The notes: generated by a model from the letters alone, not told the origin. Counted from the stretch's first letter, positions 24,115-31,763 are shown. The stretch: 47,995 nucleotides of DNA from an uncultured Bacilli bacterium (GCA_934140575.1 CAKPBJ010000009.1:1-47995); one strand, 5' to 3'. Program-made: numbers and translations.

Positions 24115-24783
24115 ATGAAGATTGATATTTTAACTCTTTTTCCAGATATGTTTAAAGGTGTTTTTAGTGAGTCTATTATTAAAAGGGCAATTGATTTAGA
24201 AAAAGTTGAAATTAATTTGATTAATTTTCGTGATTATACAAATGATTTACATAATAAAGTAGATGATACTCCATATGGTGGAGGAGCAGGAATGGTTTTA
24301 ATGCCACAACCAATATTTGATTGTGTTAAGAGTATTAAGACAGATGATTCAGTGGTTATATTACTTACTCCGGATGGAGTTCCTTATAAACAGAATATAT
24401 CTTATAATTTGAGTCGTAAGAAGCATATTATTTTAATATGTGGTCATTATGAGGGATTTGATGAGAGAATTCGTAGTATATGTGATATGGAAATAAGTAT
24501 TGGGGATTATGTTCTTACTGGTGGAGAAATACCTTCTATGGTATTAGTTGATTCTATTGTTAGACTTATTCCAGGTGTTATTAGAGAAGAGAGCCATTTA
24601 GAAGATTCTTTTAATGATAATTATTTACTTGATTATCCTACTTATACAAAACCTAGAGTATATGAGGGTATGGAAGTTCCTGAAGTATTATTATCGGGAA
24701 ATCATGAAAAGATTAGATTATGGAGAGAGAATGAGGCCTTAAAAAGGACTAAGTTAAGAAGACCAGATTTATTAGAAAAGTAG
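24115..24783 (+). CDS. trmD: tRNA (guanine-37-N1)-methyltransferase TrmD
   Basis: Methylates G37 of tRNAs reading CNN codons and prevents +1 frameshifts. DILTLFPDMF opens the protein. The SPOUT knot has DDTPYGGGAGMV, CGHYEGFDER and GDYVLTGGE, all highly conserved. It has 222 residues from ATG 24115; GAGGGAATG precedes it. The usual next gene, rplS, is 2.6 kb away here. Confidence 0.97.
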   Translation: MKIDILTLFPDMFKGVFSESIIKRAIDLEKVEINLINFRDYTNDLHNKVDDTPYGGGAGMVLMPQPIFDCVKSIKTDDSVVILLTPDGVPYKQNISYNLSRKKHIILICGHYEGFDERIRSICDMEISIGDYVLTGGEIPSMVLVDSIVRLIPGVIREESHLEDSFNDNYLLDYPTYTKPRVYEGMEVPEVLLSGNHEKIRLWRENEALKRTKLRRPDLLEK

Positions 24784-24793
24784 TGGTGATATT

Positions 24794-25252
24794 ATGTATA
24801 AAGTATATGATGATTATAAAAATAAGAATAGGATGCTTGATAAGACAGAACTTATGGATATAGAAGGTTTTTTAATGGGTTCTCGTAATAAAGTGTTTTC
24901 TATTTCTGGTTCTAATGTCATGAAAATTAAGATAGTTGATAAGAAGCTTGCGGGAAGTGTAGTTTCTGATAAAGTTATGAAAAAATATAAAAAGCTTATT
25001 GATTATCTTACAAGTGTATTAATTGACGATTGTGATGATGGTACTGGTGATGGGTATCGTGAGGCATTGAATCAGATTGAAAGATTCAGATTAATTGTAA
25101 AGAACGAATATAGAGCTTTTCTTACAAGAAAAGAACTAGAAAAAATGTCAAAACAACTTGTAGTTTTACAAAAAGAATTAAATAATCGATTACTTGAAAT
25201 ACATAATAGTTATATTGAAATGATGAGTATGGAAAATGGAAGAGGAAGATAA
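24794..25252 (+). CDS. unknown protein with C-terminal coiled coil
   Basis: I do not recognise this 152-residue protein. It is charged and apparently cytosolic. Residues 1-75 are mixed, and 88-145 are strongly helical with heptad-like Leu/Ile spacing (TRKELEKMSKQLVVLQKELN). It follows trmD by ten bases with GGTGAT before the ATG, so it is probably part of the rimM-trmD transcript. A weak hairpin plus an eight-T run after it (25240-25268) may terminate the operon. Confidence 0.75.
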   Translation: MYKVYDDYKNKNRMLDKTELMDIEGFLMGSRNKVFSISGSNVMKIKIVDKKLAGSVVSDKVMKKYKKLIDYLTSVLIDDCDDGTGDGYREALNQIERFRLIVKNEYRAFLTRKELEKMSKQLVVLQKELNNRLLEIHNSYIEMMSMENGRGR

Positions 25253-25350
25253 TTCTCTCTTTTTTTTGTAAAGTTTTTTGAATTATATTTTATCTGATTA
25301 TTATAAATGTTATAATGGTTAAGATAAGAAAGATATTGAGGTAAGTAGTT

Positions 25351-25902
25351 ATGAAGTCTAGTAAGAAAAATATATTAATTGTGGTCTTTTCAGTAGTTTT
25401 TGTATCTGTAATTGCTTTAGGTATTACAGTATTTGGAGTTAATACTGATTTGATTGAGGCATCTGTTTATAGGGAAAAGGTGTTTGAGGTACATTTAGAT
25501 AATGTTTCAGCAATTACTACTGGTAATGCTACATATACATTGCCAAGAGTTGAGGATACTTCACTTAATGATTTTTATGTTCAAATTAGTACAAATACGG
25601 ATAGTGTAGTTTATACATTTACTATTAAGAATAAAGGTGACTATGATGCAGTTCTTTCATCTATTAGTAAATTTGATCCTGATTGTAGTGGTAGTAGTAT
25701 TACTGATAATAAAGATGTTTGTAATAATTTAGTTTATAAGTTAACTTATAATAATGGTTCTAAAGTAAAGAATGGTGATATTTTAGAAGCTGGTACTACA
25801 AGGACTATGAATTTAACGATTAAGACTACTTCTAAAAATACTATTACTAGCCCTGTACTTATTAAAGATTTAGATATTATGTTAAATTATAATAAAAAAT
25901 AA
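25351..25902 (+). CDS. exported beta-rich surface protein, unknown
   Basis: A 183-residue protein with a signal peptide or N-terminal anchor (about 7-30, ILIVVFSVVFVSVIALGIT). The rest is Ser/Thr/Asn-rich with alternating hydrophobics, suggesting a beta-sandwich, and has two Cys residues in the FDPDCSG and DVCNN segments that may form a disulfide. The layout recalls TasA- or camelysin-like exported proteins, but I see no defining motif. It opens the insert between trmD and rplS. Confidence 0.7.
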   Translation: MKSSKKNILIVVFSVVFVSVIALGITVFGVNTDLIEASVYREKVFEVHLDNVSAITTGNATYTLPRVEDTSLNDFYVQISTNTDSVVYTFTIKNKGDYDAVLSSISKFDPDCSGSSITDNKDVCNNLVYKLTYNNGSKVKNGDILEAGTTRTMNLTIKTTSKNTITSPVLIKDLDIMLNYNKK

Positions 25903-25971
25903 ATTTATTAAAAGTTGTGTTGTTTATAGGTCAAATATGGTATACTTTGATTATAATAGGCGGTGAACTAT

Positions 25972-27141
25972 ATGGATGATAAGAATAAAAAGGTTAATAA
26001 ATTTAAATTTGTTGATAGTTCTGATGATGTTTCATTAAGTGATAATAATTTCAATAAGAAAAATGATGATTTGATAAATGAAAATGAAATCAATAATAAT
26101 CATGTAAAATCTGAAAATAAAAGATATTTTAGTTATGAAAAAAGAGTAGCTATATTAGTTATTTTAACTATTATTTTATTTATAGGAGCATTTTATGCAT
26201 TATATAGAGCATTTCATTTTAGTAGTGATGAGAAAGTTACTTATTATGAGAATAGTGATAGTCAATATACAGTATGTTTAAATAAGAATAGTTATTATAA
26301 TCAAGAATGTTTACCTGCAGGAATGCAATATTTAGCTCCTATTGTTAATAATATAGGTGTTGATTTTTCATATAATGTTAATTTTTCTGAGAATATAGAT
26401 TATAAATTTAGTTATTATGTTGTTGCTAATTTAAAAATTTATGATAATAGTAATGAAGATAAAATTTTATATAATAATGATGATTTATTAGCGGAGAGAC
26501 AAGTTTTATCTGGTAAAAGTAATAAGATTGATATTAATAGTTCTGTTAAGGTTCAATATGATAAATATTTGGAGTATTTTAATAAGTATAAAAAAGATTA
26601 TTCTTTGAATGCTAAGGGTGTAATTAATGTTTTATTGTATGTTGATGATTCTTATGATACAAGGGTTGTTTCTTCTATTAATATTCCAATAGGTGAACAA
26701 ACATTTTCTGTTGGTGTTAATGATATTAATGCGAATAAACAAAGTGTTAGTTTAAATAGTAATAGTTGGAATAATTATAATGAGATAAGTGCATTTTTAG
26801 GAGCATTTTTAAGTTTAATTTGTTTAATGTTTATTGTTAAATTAATTAAGTATGTTACTTATTCATTTGATAGAAAGAGTAAGTATGAAAGTTTAATTAA
26901 TCATATACTTAAGGAATATGATGATTCTATTGTTAGTGTTAAGGATTATAGTATTGATACTAATAAGAAGTTAGTTAAGGTTTTAAGTTTTAAAGAGTTG
27001 TTAGATGTAAGAACAAGTATAAATAAACCGGTTATTTATTCTAAGGTTAATAATGTTAAGAGTGACTTTATTGTTGAAGATGATAGTATTATTTATAAAT
27101 ATACAATAAAGGATACTGATGATTTAGTAAAGAATAAGTAG
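25972..27141 (+). CDS. DUF5305-like membrane protein
   Basis: A 389-residue protein with a charged N-terminus (1-60), a first transmembrane helix (about 63-82), an extracellular beta-rich domain (about 90-275), a second helix (about 278-298) and a cytosolic tail. YTVCLNKNSYYNQECLPAG and YLAPIVNNIGVDFSYNVNFS fit the start of DUF5305 as I recall it; two Cys residues flank the YYNQE segment. I use ATG 25972, with AGGCGGTG upstream; GTG 25963 would overlap that signal. Function is unknown. Confidence 0.72.
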   Translation: MDDKNKKVNKFKFVDSSDDVSLSDNNFNKKNDDLINENEINNNHVKSENKRYFSYEKRVAILVILTIILFIGAFYALYRAFHFSSDEKVTYYENSDSQYTVCLNKNSYYNQECLPAGMQYLAPIVNNIGVDFSYNVNFSENIDYKFSYYVVANLKIYDNSNEDKILYNNDDLLAERQVLSGKSNKIDINSSVKVQYDKYLEYFNKYKKDYSLNAKGVINVLLYVDDSYDTRVVSSINIPIGEQTFSVGVNDINANKQSVSLNSNSWNNYNEISAFLGAFLSLICLMFIVKLIKYVTYSFDRKSKYESLINHILKEYDDSIVSVKDYSIDTNKKLVKVLSFKELLDVRTSINKPVIYSKVNNVKSDFIVEDDSIIYKYTIKDTDDLVKNK

Positions 27142-27154
27142 GTAGGTGTTTATT

Positions 27155-27280
27155 ATGAATGGTAGTAATTATAAAAATATGGTATTAATGATAATATTAG
27201 CAGTGTTACTTGTTGGTACTTTTTCTTATACTATTATTGCTAATAAAAATAATTTACCAATAGTTATGGATTTACCATAG
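27155..27280 (+). CDS. 41-residue single-pass membrane peptide, unknown
   Basis: An ATG with AGGTAGGTG six bases upstream opens a 41-codon frame 13 bp after the DUF5305-like gene. After MNGSNYKN comes one hydrophobic helix (about 9-28, MVLMIILAVLLVGTFSYTII) and a short polar tail ending in MDLP. The strong ribosome binding site, the helix and the terminator 6 bp later support a real gene co-transcribed with its neighbour. Confidence 0.72.
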   Translation: MNGSNYKNMVLMIILAVLLVGTFSYTIIANKNNLPIVMDLP

Positions 27281-27286
27281 GAAATT

Positions 27287-27310
27287 AAGTACTTTTTAGT
27301 GCTTTTTTCT
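27287..27310 (+). terminator. terminator, same sequence as at 14007
   Basis: Arms AAGTAC (27287-27292) and GTGCTT (27299-27304), then TTTTTT. From AAGTAC to the end of the T-run and the following CTTTA it is identical to the terminator at 14007. Confidence 0.82.
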
Positions 27311-27338
27311 TTACTTTTTTTATAATGTTTGCTATAAT
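27310..27338 (+). promoter_or_regulatory. promoter and leader of rplS
   Basis: TTTACT (27310-27315), a 17 bp spacer and TATAAT (27333-27338). A leader of about 75 nt follows, with alternative short stems (TGATC 27357-27361 with GATCA 27380-27384, and ATGAT with ATCAT). In Bacillota rplS often has a small autoregulatory leader; I cannot confirm that consensus here. Confidence 0.65.
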
Positions 27339-27419
27339 TGAAGACGTCTAGTGAAGTGATCCGCTTTTCTTATGATTATGATCATTTTGGAAAATATATT
27401 TAGAGAGAGGAGACTTAGT

Positions 27420-27764
27420 ATGAACGTTATTGATAAGATTAATGCAAAATATGTTAAAAATGATGTTCCTGAATTCCGTGTTGGAGATACAGTAAGAGTT
27501 GACGTTAAGATTATTGAAGGTAAGAGAGAACGTATTCAAGCTTTCGAAGGTGTTGTAGTTGCTCGTCGTGGTGGAAGTGTTTCTGAAACATTTACAGTAC
27601 GTAAGATGTCAAGTGGAGTTGGAGTTGAAAGAACTTTCCCAATTCATTCACCAAAAGTTGCTGGTATTACAGTAATTCGTAGAGGTAAAGTTAGACGTGC
27701 TAAACTTAACTTCCTTAAAGGAATGGTTGGTTCTTATCGTATTAAAGAAAGAGGACAAAAATAA
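27420..27764 (+). CDS. rplS: 50S ribosomal protein L19
   Basis: A 114-residue ribosomal protein at the subunit interface. VPEFRVGDTVRVDVKIIEG, ERIQAFEGVVVARRG and the GVERTFPIHSP segment are the family signatures. GAGGAG precedes ATG 27420; upstream in-frame starts lie in the leader. It has its own promoter, detached from rimM-trmD. Confidence 0.97.
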   Translation: MNVIDKINAKYVKNDVPEFRVGDTVRVDVKIIEGKRERIQAFEGVVVARRGGSVSETFTVRKMSSGVGVERTFPIHSPKVAGITVIRRGKVRRAKLNFLKGMVGSYRIKERGQK

Positions 27765-27767
27765 TAG

Positions 27768-27792
27768 AATAAGACTTCGGTCTTATTTTTTT
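27768..27792 (+). terminator. terminator after rplS (UUCG loop)
   Basis: Perfect eight-pair arms AATAAGAC (27768-27775) and GTCTTATT (27780-27787) around a TTCG tetraloop, then a T-run. Confidence 0.95.
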
Positions 27793-27820
27793 ATGTTATA
27801 ATGTTTAGTAGGTGATTTAT

Positions 27821-28360
27821 GTGAGTAAAAAGGAAAAACATATTAATGATAATGTAGAAGAAAAGAAAAGTACTTTAAGTGTTATTAAAGAAATTTCTAT
27901 ATATATTTTAATTATAATAATTATTTTATTAATAAAGAAATTTATTGTTACGCCTATTAAAGTTAATGGTCAGAGTATGATGAATACTTTACATGACGGT
28001 GATATTATGATTATGAATATTATTGATTATAAGATTAATGGCCTTAAGAGATTTGATATTGTTATTGTTGATGAAGGAAGTGAACTTTTAATAAAGAGAG
28101 TTATTGGTCTTCCTGGTGAGAGTGTTCAATATAAAGATAATAAGTTATTTATTAATGGAAAAAAGGTTATTGATAATTATGGAAAAGGTGATACAGATGA
28201 TTTTTCTATTATTCTAGATGATGATGAGTATTTTGTTCTTGGTGATAATAGAGAAAATTCTATGGATAGTAGAGCATTTGGGGCTTTTTCTAAGAACAAG
28301 ATTCTTGGGAAAACTAGTTTAACTATATTTCCATTTAATAGATTGGGTAATAAGGAGTAG
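27821..28360 (+). CDS. lepB: signal peptidase I
   Basis: Membrane serine protease that removes signal peptides. One N-terminal transmembrane helix (about 22-43) is followed by the catalytic domain: NGQS52MMNTL carries the nucleophile, IK92RVIGLPGE the general-base Lys, and VLGDNRENSMDSR the conserved box. It has 179 residues, typical of a Gram-positive Sip protein. GTG 27821 is chosen because AGGTG lies six bases upstream. It is followed by the DNA-glycosylase-like gene after two bases. Confidence 0.95.
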   Translation: MSKKEKHINDNVEEKKSTLSVIKEISIYILIIIIILLIKKFIVTPIKVNGQSMMNTLHDGDIMIMNIIDYKINGLKRFDIVIVDEGSELLIKRVIGLPGESVQYKDNKLFINGKKVIDNYGKGDTDDFSIILDDDEYFVLGDNRENSMDSRAFGAFSKNKILGKTSLTIFPFNRLGNKE

Positions 28361-28362
28361 TT

Positions 28363-29010
28363 ATGTTTTCAGAATTAAAGAAAGAGTATGATAGACTTCA
28401 ACTTGAATATGGTTCGAGTGAATTAGATTCTATTATTAATGGTGGATGTAGTAATAATCCAGATATTTGTTTTGTTTTTATGAATCCAACTGGTAGAAAT
28501 GTTGCATCAGATAAGTCTTGGAAAGGTATTAAAGCTCCTTGGCTTGGAACTAAAAGTATTTGGGATTTATTTTATGAAGTTAATTTATTAGATGAAGATG
28601 TTTATTATGATATAAAGAGTAAGAAGCCAAAGGACTGGACTGAGGAGTTTGCTGCATATGTTTATAAAAATATAGAAGATCATAAAGTGTTTATTACTAA
28701 TTTAGGTAAGTGTACACAAGTTGATGCTCGTCCGTTACCTGATAGTGTATATATTAAGTATTTGGATTTGTTTTATAAAGAACTTGAACTTGTTAATCCT
28801 AAGGTTGTAGTACTTTTTGGTAATCAAGTATCTTCTATAGTATTAGGAGAAAAAGTAAGTGTTTCTCAGTGTAGAAAAGTTTGTTTTGATAAAACTATTA
28901 ATGGTAAAACGTATAAGTTTTATCCTGTCTATTATCCTGTTGGTAATGGTAGATTTAATATATCTAAGTCTATTGAAGATATAAAATGGATAATGTCAAA
29001 TAATTTATAA
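28363..29010 (+). CDS. uracil-DNA glycosylase superfamily protein
   Basis: A 215-residue protein with the UDG fold pattern: motif A FVFMNPTGRN after the first strand, NLGKCTQVDARPLPDS like the middle loop of family 4/5 enzymes, VVVLFGNQVSSIVLG as the conserved strand, and PVYYPVGNGRFN where the HPS motif normally stands. The His of that motif is replaced by Tyr, so activity on uracil is uncertain. It sits tightly behind lepB. Confidence 0.75.
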   Translation: MFSELKKEYDRLQLEYGSSELDSIINGGCSNNPDICFVFMNPTGRNVASDKSWKGIKAPWLGTKSIWDLFYEVNLLDEDVYYDIKSKKPKDWTEEFAAYVYKNIEDHKVFITNLGKCTQVDARPLPDSVYIKYLDLFYKELELVNPKVVVLFGNQVSSIVLGEKVSVSQCRKVCFDKTINGKTYKFYPVYYPVGNGRFNISKSIEDIKWIMSNNL

Positions 29011-29034
29011 TAAAATGTTTTGGAGGTAATTTTT

Positions 29035-29538
29035 ATGGATTTAAAGAGATGTAAAGGGATTTTTATAGATATCGATGGTAGTGAACATGCTTTTGGTACG
29101 ATGAAATATGCACATGTTTCTGATCTTGATGATGATAATTATCATGATGAGGCTTTTAAAAAGGATTTATTAAATACTGAATGGTTTAAGAGTTTAAATT
29201 TTGATTATTCTGGAAATATTAATGCAGATATAGTAGGCCTTGCTGGAATTGGTGTAATTACACTTATTAATGCTTGTAGTTTAAATCCTAATGGAACACG
29301 TTATAATGCTTATGCAATTGCAGTTCCAGAGAAAGTTAGTGATAGTCAAAGAGAACTTTTAGAAAGAGAATATTCAAATATAAAGGAAACACTTGATAGT
29401 ACTGAAGCTATTTTATTTGGTGAAGTAATTAATGGTAGTGATAATAATGAACTTTTTTATAATTTAGATGAATTATATGATTATTGTGGTTTAAAAAGAG
29501 TAGAAAAAGATAATGATAATAATGGTTTTGAAAGATGA
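29035..29538 (+). CDS. unknown 167-residue protein
   Basis: I do not recognise this protein. It is acidic and apparently cytosolic with no membrane segment. KGIFIDIDGSEHAFG at the start looks superficially like a HAD motif, but DID is not followed by the other HAD motifs. ATG 29035 has TGGAGG nine bases upstream. It follows the glycosylase-like gene by 24 bp, so it is probably the last gene of the lepB unit. Confidence 0.7.
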   Translation: MDLKRCKGIFIDIDGSEHAFGTMKYAHVSDLDDDNYHDEAFKKDLLNTEWFKSLNFDYSGNINADIVGLAGIGVITLINACSLNPNGTRYNAYAIAVPEKVSDSQRELLEREYSNIKETLDSTEAILFGEVINGSDNNELFYNLDELYDYCGLKRVEKDNDNNGFER

Positions 29539-29560
29539 TATAAATACTATTTATAATTAT

Positions 29561-29589
29561 TTGACATAATAATAAAATTGTGTTATAAT
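29561..29589 (+). promoter_or_regulatory. perfect consensus promoter of the attenuator/GNAT unit
   Basis: TTGACA (29561-29566), 17 bp, TATAAT (29584-29589). Constitutive strength is expected, so control is probably downstream in the 250 nt leader. Confidence 0.93.
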
Positions 29590-29610
29590 TTAGTCATTGG
29601 AGATGATACT

Positions 29611-29646
29611 ATGAAATATTTTATAATGAGACGAAGATACAGTTAA
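29611..29646 (+). CDS. 11-residue leader peptide (MKYFIMRRRYS)
   Basis: GGAGATG lies about seven bases before an ATG opening an 11-codon frame with three consecutive Arg codons (AGA CGA AGA), then Tyr-Ser-stop. It starts about 15 nt after the expected transcription start and its codons overlap two pairing segments (29614-29626 and 29635-29641) of the leader RNA. This is the layout of an attenuation leader peptide. The inducing signal is unknown. Confidence 0.72.
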   Translation: MKYFIMRRRYS

Positions 29647-29728
29647 TACATAGCTTGTGTTTTGTTTATATGCAGATACAAGTGATTTTATATTGATTGT
29701 ATCTGTATAGTTGATTTATAAAATATTT
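29614..29728 (+). promoter_or_regulatory. alternative-pairing leader RNA of the attenuator
   Basis: A 13 bp perfect inverted repeat pairs 29614-29626 with 29716-29728 (TTATAAAATATTT). Inside it CAGATACAA (29673-29681) pairs perfectly with TTGTATCTG (29697-29705). A second copy of AGATACA (29635-29641), inside the last codons of the leader ORF, can pair with the same TGTATCT. A ribosome stalled in the leader ORF would therefore change which stems form. The pairing is seen; the mechanism is inferred. Confidence 0.75.
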
Positions 29729-29733
29729 TGTAG

Positions 29734-29759
29734 CCTATGCAGATTTGCATAGGTTTTTC
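29734..29759 (+). terminator. attenuator terminator 1
   Basis: Perfect arms CCTATGCA (29734-29741) and TGCATAGG (29746-29753), four-base loop, then TTTTTC. Its 3' arm can instead pair with the 5' arm of terminator 2. Confidence 0.9.
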
Positions 29760-29766
29760 TTTTAAT

Positions 29767-29794
29767 TCCTATGCAAGATGTATAGGATTTTTTT
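29767..29794 (+). terminator. attenuator terminator 2
   Basis: Arms TCCTATGC (29767-29774) and GTATAGGA (29780-29787) with one G-U, loop AAGAT, then a seven-T run. CCTATGCAA (29768-29776) is also a perfect nine-base complement of TTGCATAGG (29745-29753). Confidence 0.9.
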
Positions 29795-29796
29795 AT

Positions 29797-29822
29797 GCTA
29801 TACGATAAGTATAGCTTTTTTT
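29797..29822 (+). terminator. attenuator terminator 3
   Basis: Perfect arms GCTATAC (29797-29803) and GTATAGC (29809-29815), loop GATAA, then a seven-T run ending 17 bases before the acetyltransferase start. CTATAC can also pair with GTATAG of terminator 2. Confidence 0.9.
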
Positions 29823-29838
29823 GAAGGGAGAGAGGTTT

Positions 29839-30537
29839 ATGAATAAATTTAATGAAATACTAAAAGATAATAGTGAATGTAAGATATGGGAAAAATTAGA
29901 TAATGGTTGTTATATTGGAACGCTAGGATATTCTGAGGCGAATATTTCAATATTACAAAATTTATTAATGTCATTTGCTGAACATTATGGTGAAGATATT
30001 GATTATGATGCAGCTAAGGAAGAATTAAAATTATATGAAGACTGTGGTAAGTTATTTATATATTTTGATGAAAATATGAAACCCGTATCAATGAATGGAT
30101 GTATTTATAATATGAATAATGACACAGTTGATTTCATCTCCAATAATGGAAAGGAACTTAATTCATTGTATTTTTATGGATTATCTACTTTACCAGAATA
30201 TCGTGGAAAGGGAGCTTGTCATGTATTAGTTAATTATGCAATTCAATTTGCAAAAGAAAATGGATTTGATTTTGTATATGCTAGAACTGATTTAAAGGAT
30301 TCTATGTCTGAGTATATTATGCAATGTGGTGGACTTGAAATTTGTAAAGTTGATGATAAAATTATTGCAGAATGGGTTGATGTAACTGATGATAAAGGAG
30401 ATTATCGTCTTCATATGTATATGCCACTTAATGATAATGTTTCAATTGATGCTAAGGGAGATTTCTATTTAGCAGATTCTAACACAAGAGAAGTTCTTTC
30501 TAAAGATAAGACCATTAATAAGGTTATTACTAAATAA
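29839..30537 (+). CDS. GNAT-family N-acetyltransferase under attenuator control
   Basis: A 232-residue GNAT protein. The acetyl-CoA-binding motif A is LSTLPEYRGKGACHVLVNYA (about residues 116-135), with R/Q-x-x-G-x-G/A as R-G-K-G-A, and LEICKVDDK-like strand sequence follows. Its N-terminal 90 residues are long for the family and its C-terminus adds a tail of about 50 residues. The acceptor substrate is unknown. ATG 29839 has GGGAGAGAGG upstream. The leader peptide and three terminators upstream suggest induction by a translation stress, as in many resistance genes; that is inference. Confidence 0.85.
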   Translation: MNKFNEILKDNSECKIWEKLDNGCYIGTLGYSEANISILQNLLMSFAEHYGEDIDYDAAKEELKLYEDCGKLFIYFDENMKPVSMNGCIYNMNNDTVDFISNNGKELNSLYFYGLSTLPEYRGKGACHVLVNYAIQFAKENGFDFVYARTDLKDSMSEYIMQCGGLEICKVDDKIIAEWVDVTDDKGDYRLHMYMPLNDNVSIDAKGDFYLADSNTREVLSKDKTINKVITK

Positions 30538-30565
30538 TTATTAAGTATAAGAAATAGGAGGATAT

Positions 30566-31609
30566 ATGGAAGATATTAGGAATGTTTTATTAAAATTATT
30601 AGAATTTAAAACTATAGGAATTAATACTAAAGAATTTGATAAATTATTTAATTATGTAAAAGATATTTGTAATGATAAGTTATTTATTAAAGAGTACATT
30701 TTTAATAATAAGAAATGTATGGTTATATCTAATTATGATGGTTATTCTTTTGATGTTATTTTCTGTACACATATAGATGTTGTTGAAAGTGATAGTTATG
30801 AGATAGTCGAGGATAATGATAATTTATATGGTCGTGGTACTATTGATATGAAGGGAAGTGTTTCTGTTTGTTTAAATGTTATGAATAATTTGGATACTTC
30901 AAAAAAAGTAGCTTTATTTATAACAAGTGATGAGGAAATAGATGGAAATTGTGTTAAAGAATTATTAGAAAAATATACTGGTTCTTTTGCAATTGTACCT
31001 GATGGCGGAAGTAATTTTGATTTGATTGTTGAAGAAAAAGGAGCATTACAATTAAAGGTTTTGGCTGAGGGTGTAAGTGCTCATGCTTCACAACCTTTTA
31101 ATGGAGATAATGCTATTGTTAAAGTAATGGATGTTTATAATGATTTAATTTCTAAATATCCTTTACCTACTAGTAGTGATGATTATGTAACAACAGTTAA
31201 CTTATCTAAAATAGAAGGAGGGAATGCTACTAATTGTGTACCAGATTATGCAGTTTGCTATTTTGATATTCGTCGTGTTAGTAAAGATTCTGTTTCTGAT
31301 ATTTTGGATATAATAAAAAAACATGATGTAAAATATGAAATATTATTAGATGGTGATGTATTTAAAACAGATTTAAATAATAATTTTGTTAAAAAATATA
31401 TAGAATCTTCTGAAAAAGTATTAAATAAGAAGATAAAAAAAGTTGGATGTGAGTCTACTTCTGATGCGATATATTTTTATTTAAAAAATATTCCTACAGT
31501 TATTATGAATCCAGTTGGATATTATCCACATAATCCTAAAGAGTATGTTAATAAGAAGAGTCTTTTGGATTTATATAATATTTATATGGAATTTATTAAT
31601 AATTTATAA
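30566..31609 (+). CDS. M20-family metallopeptidase (ArgE/DapE-like)
   Basis: A two-zinc amidohydrolase of 347 residues. Zinc and catalytic residues are visible: TH69ID71 , GRGTID94MKG, and SDE123E124 (general base and ligand). A dimerisation insert with SAHASQPFNGDNAI follows, and the last His lies in YYPHNPKEYV. ArgE, DapE and carboxypeptidase G2-like activities cannot be told apart from this. AGGAGGATAT precedes the ATG, and it follows the acetyltransferase gene by 28 bp, so both may share the attenuated transcript. Confidence 0.9.
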   Translation: MEDIRNVLLKLLEFKTIGINTKEFDKLFNYVKDICNDKLFIKEYIFNNKKCMVISNYDGYSFDVIFCTHIDVVESDSYEIVEDNDNLYGRGTIDMKGSVSVCLNVMNNLDTSKKVALFITSDEEIDGNCVKELLEKYTGSFAIVPDGGSNFDLIVEEKGALQLKVLAEGVSAHASQPFNGDNAIVKVMDVYNDLISKYPLPTSSDDYVTTVNLSKIEGGNATNCVPDYAVCYFDIRRVSKDSVSDILDIIKKHDVKYEILLDGDVFKTDLNNNFVKKYIESSEKVLNKKIKKVGCESTSDAIYFYLKNIPTVIMNPVGYYPHNPKEYVNKKSLLDLYNIYMEFINNL

Positions 31610-31620
31610 GAAATATTTAG

Positions 31621-31654
31621 AAGCTACTTACCATATTTGGTTTGTAGTTTTTTT
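31621..31654 (+). terminator. terminator after the M20 peptidase gene
   Basis: Arms GCTAC..ACCA (31623-31633) and TGGT..GTAGT (31638-31648) with a small internal loop, followed by a T-run. Confidence 0.8.
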
Positions 31655-31676
31655 GTATGATGGAGTGAGTTCTTGA

Positions 31677-31763
31677 AATAGTACATCTAATAGTTGTGGT
31701 AATTTGGTAATATATGAACTTGATGATGATTTAGGTAAAGTGTTAAGAAAGGTTAAAAAATAG
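31677..31763 (+). pseudogene. C-terminal gene remnant
   Basis: A 28-codon open stretch without a start codon or ribosome binding site reads NSTSNSCGNLVIYELDDD then LGKVLRKVKK and a stop. It looks like the surviving end of a decayed gene, wedged between the M20 terminator and the promoter of the next acetyltransferase gene. A similar ending (DDKLHKLKKVG, stop) occurs at 38738-38773, also before a GNAT sequence. Confidence 0.4.
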
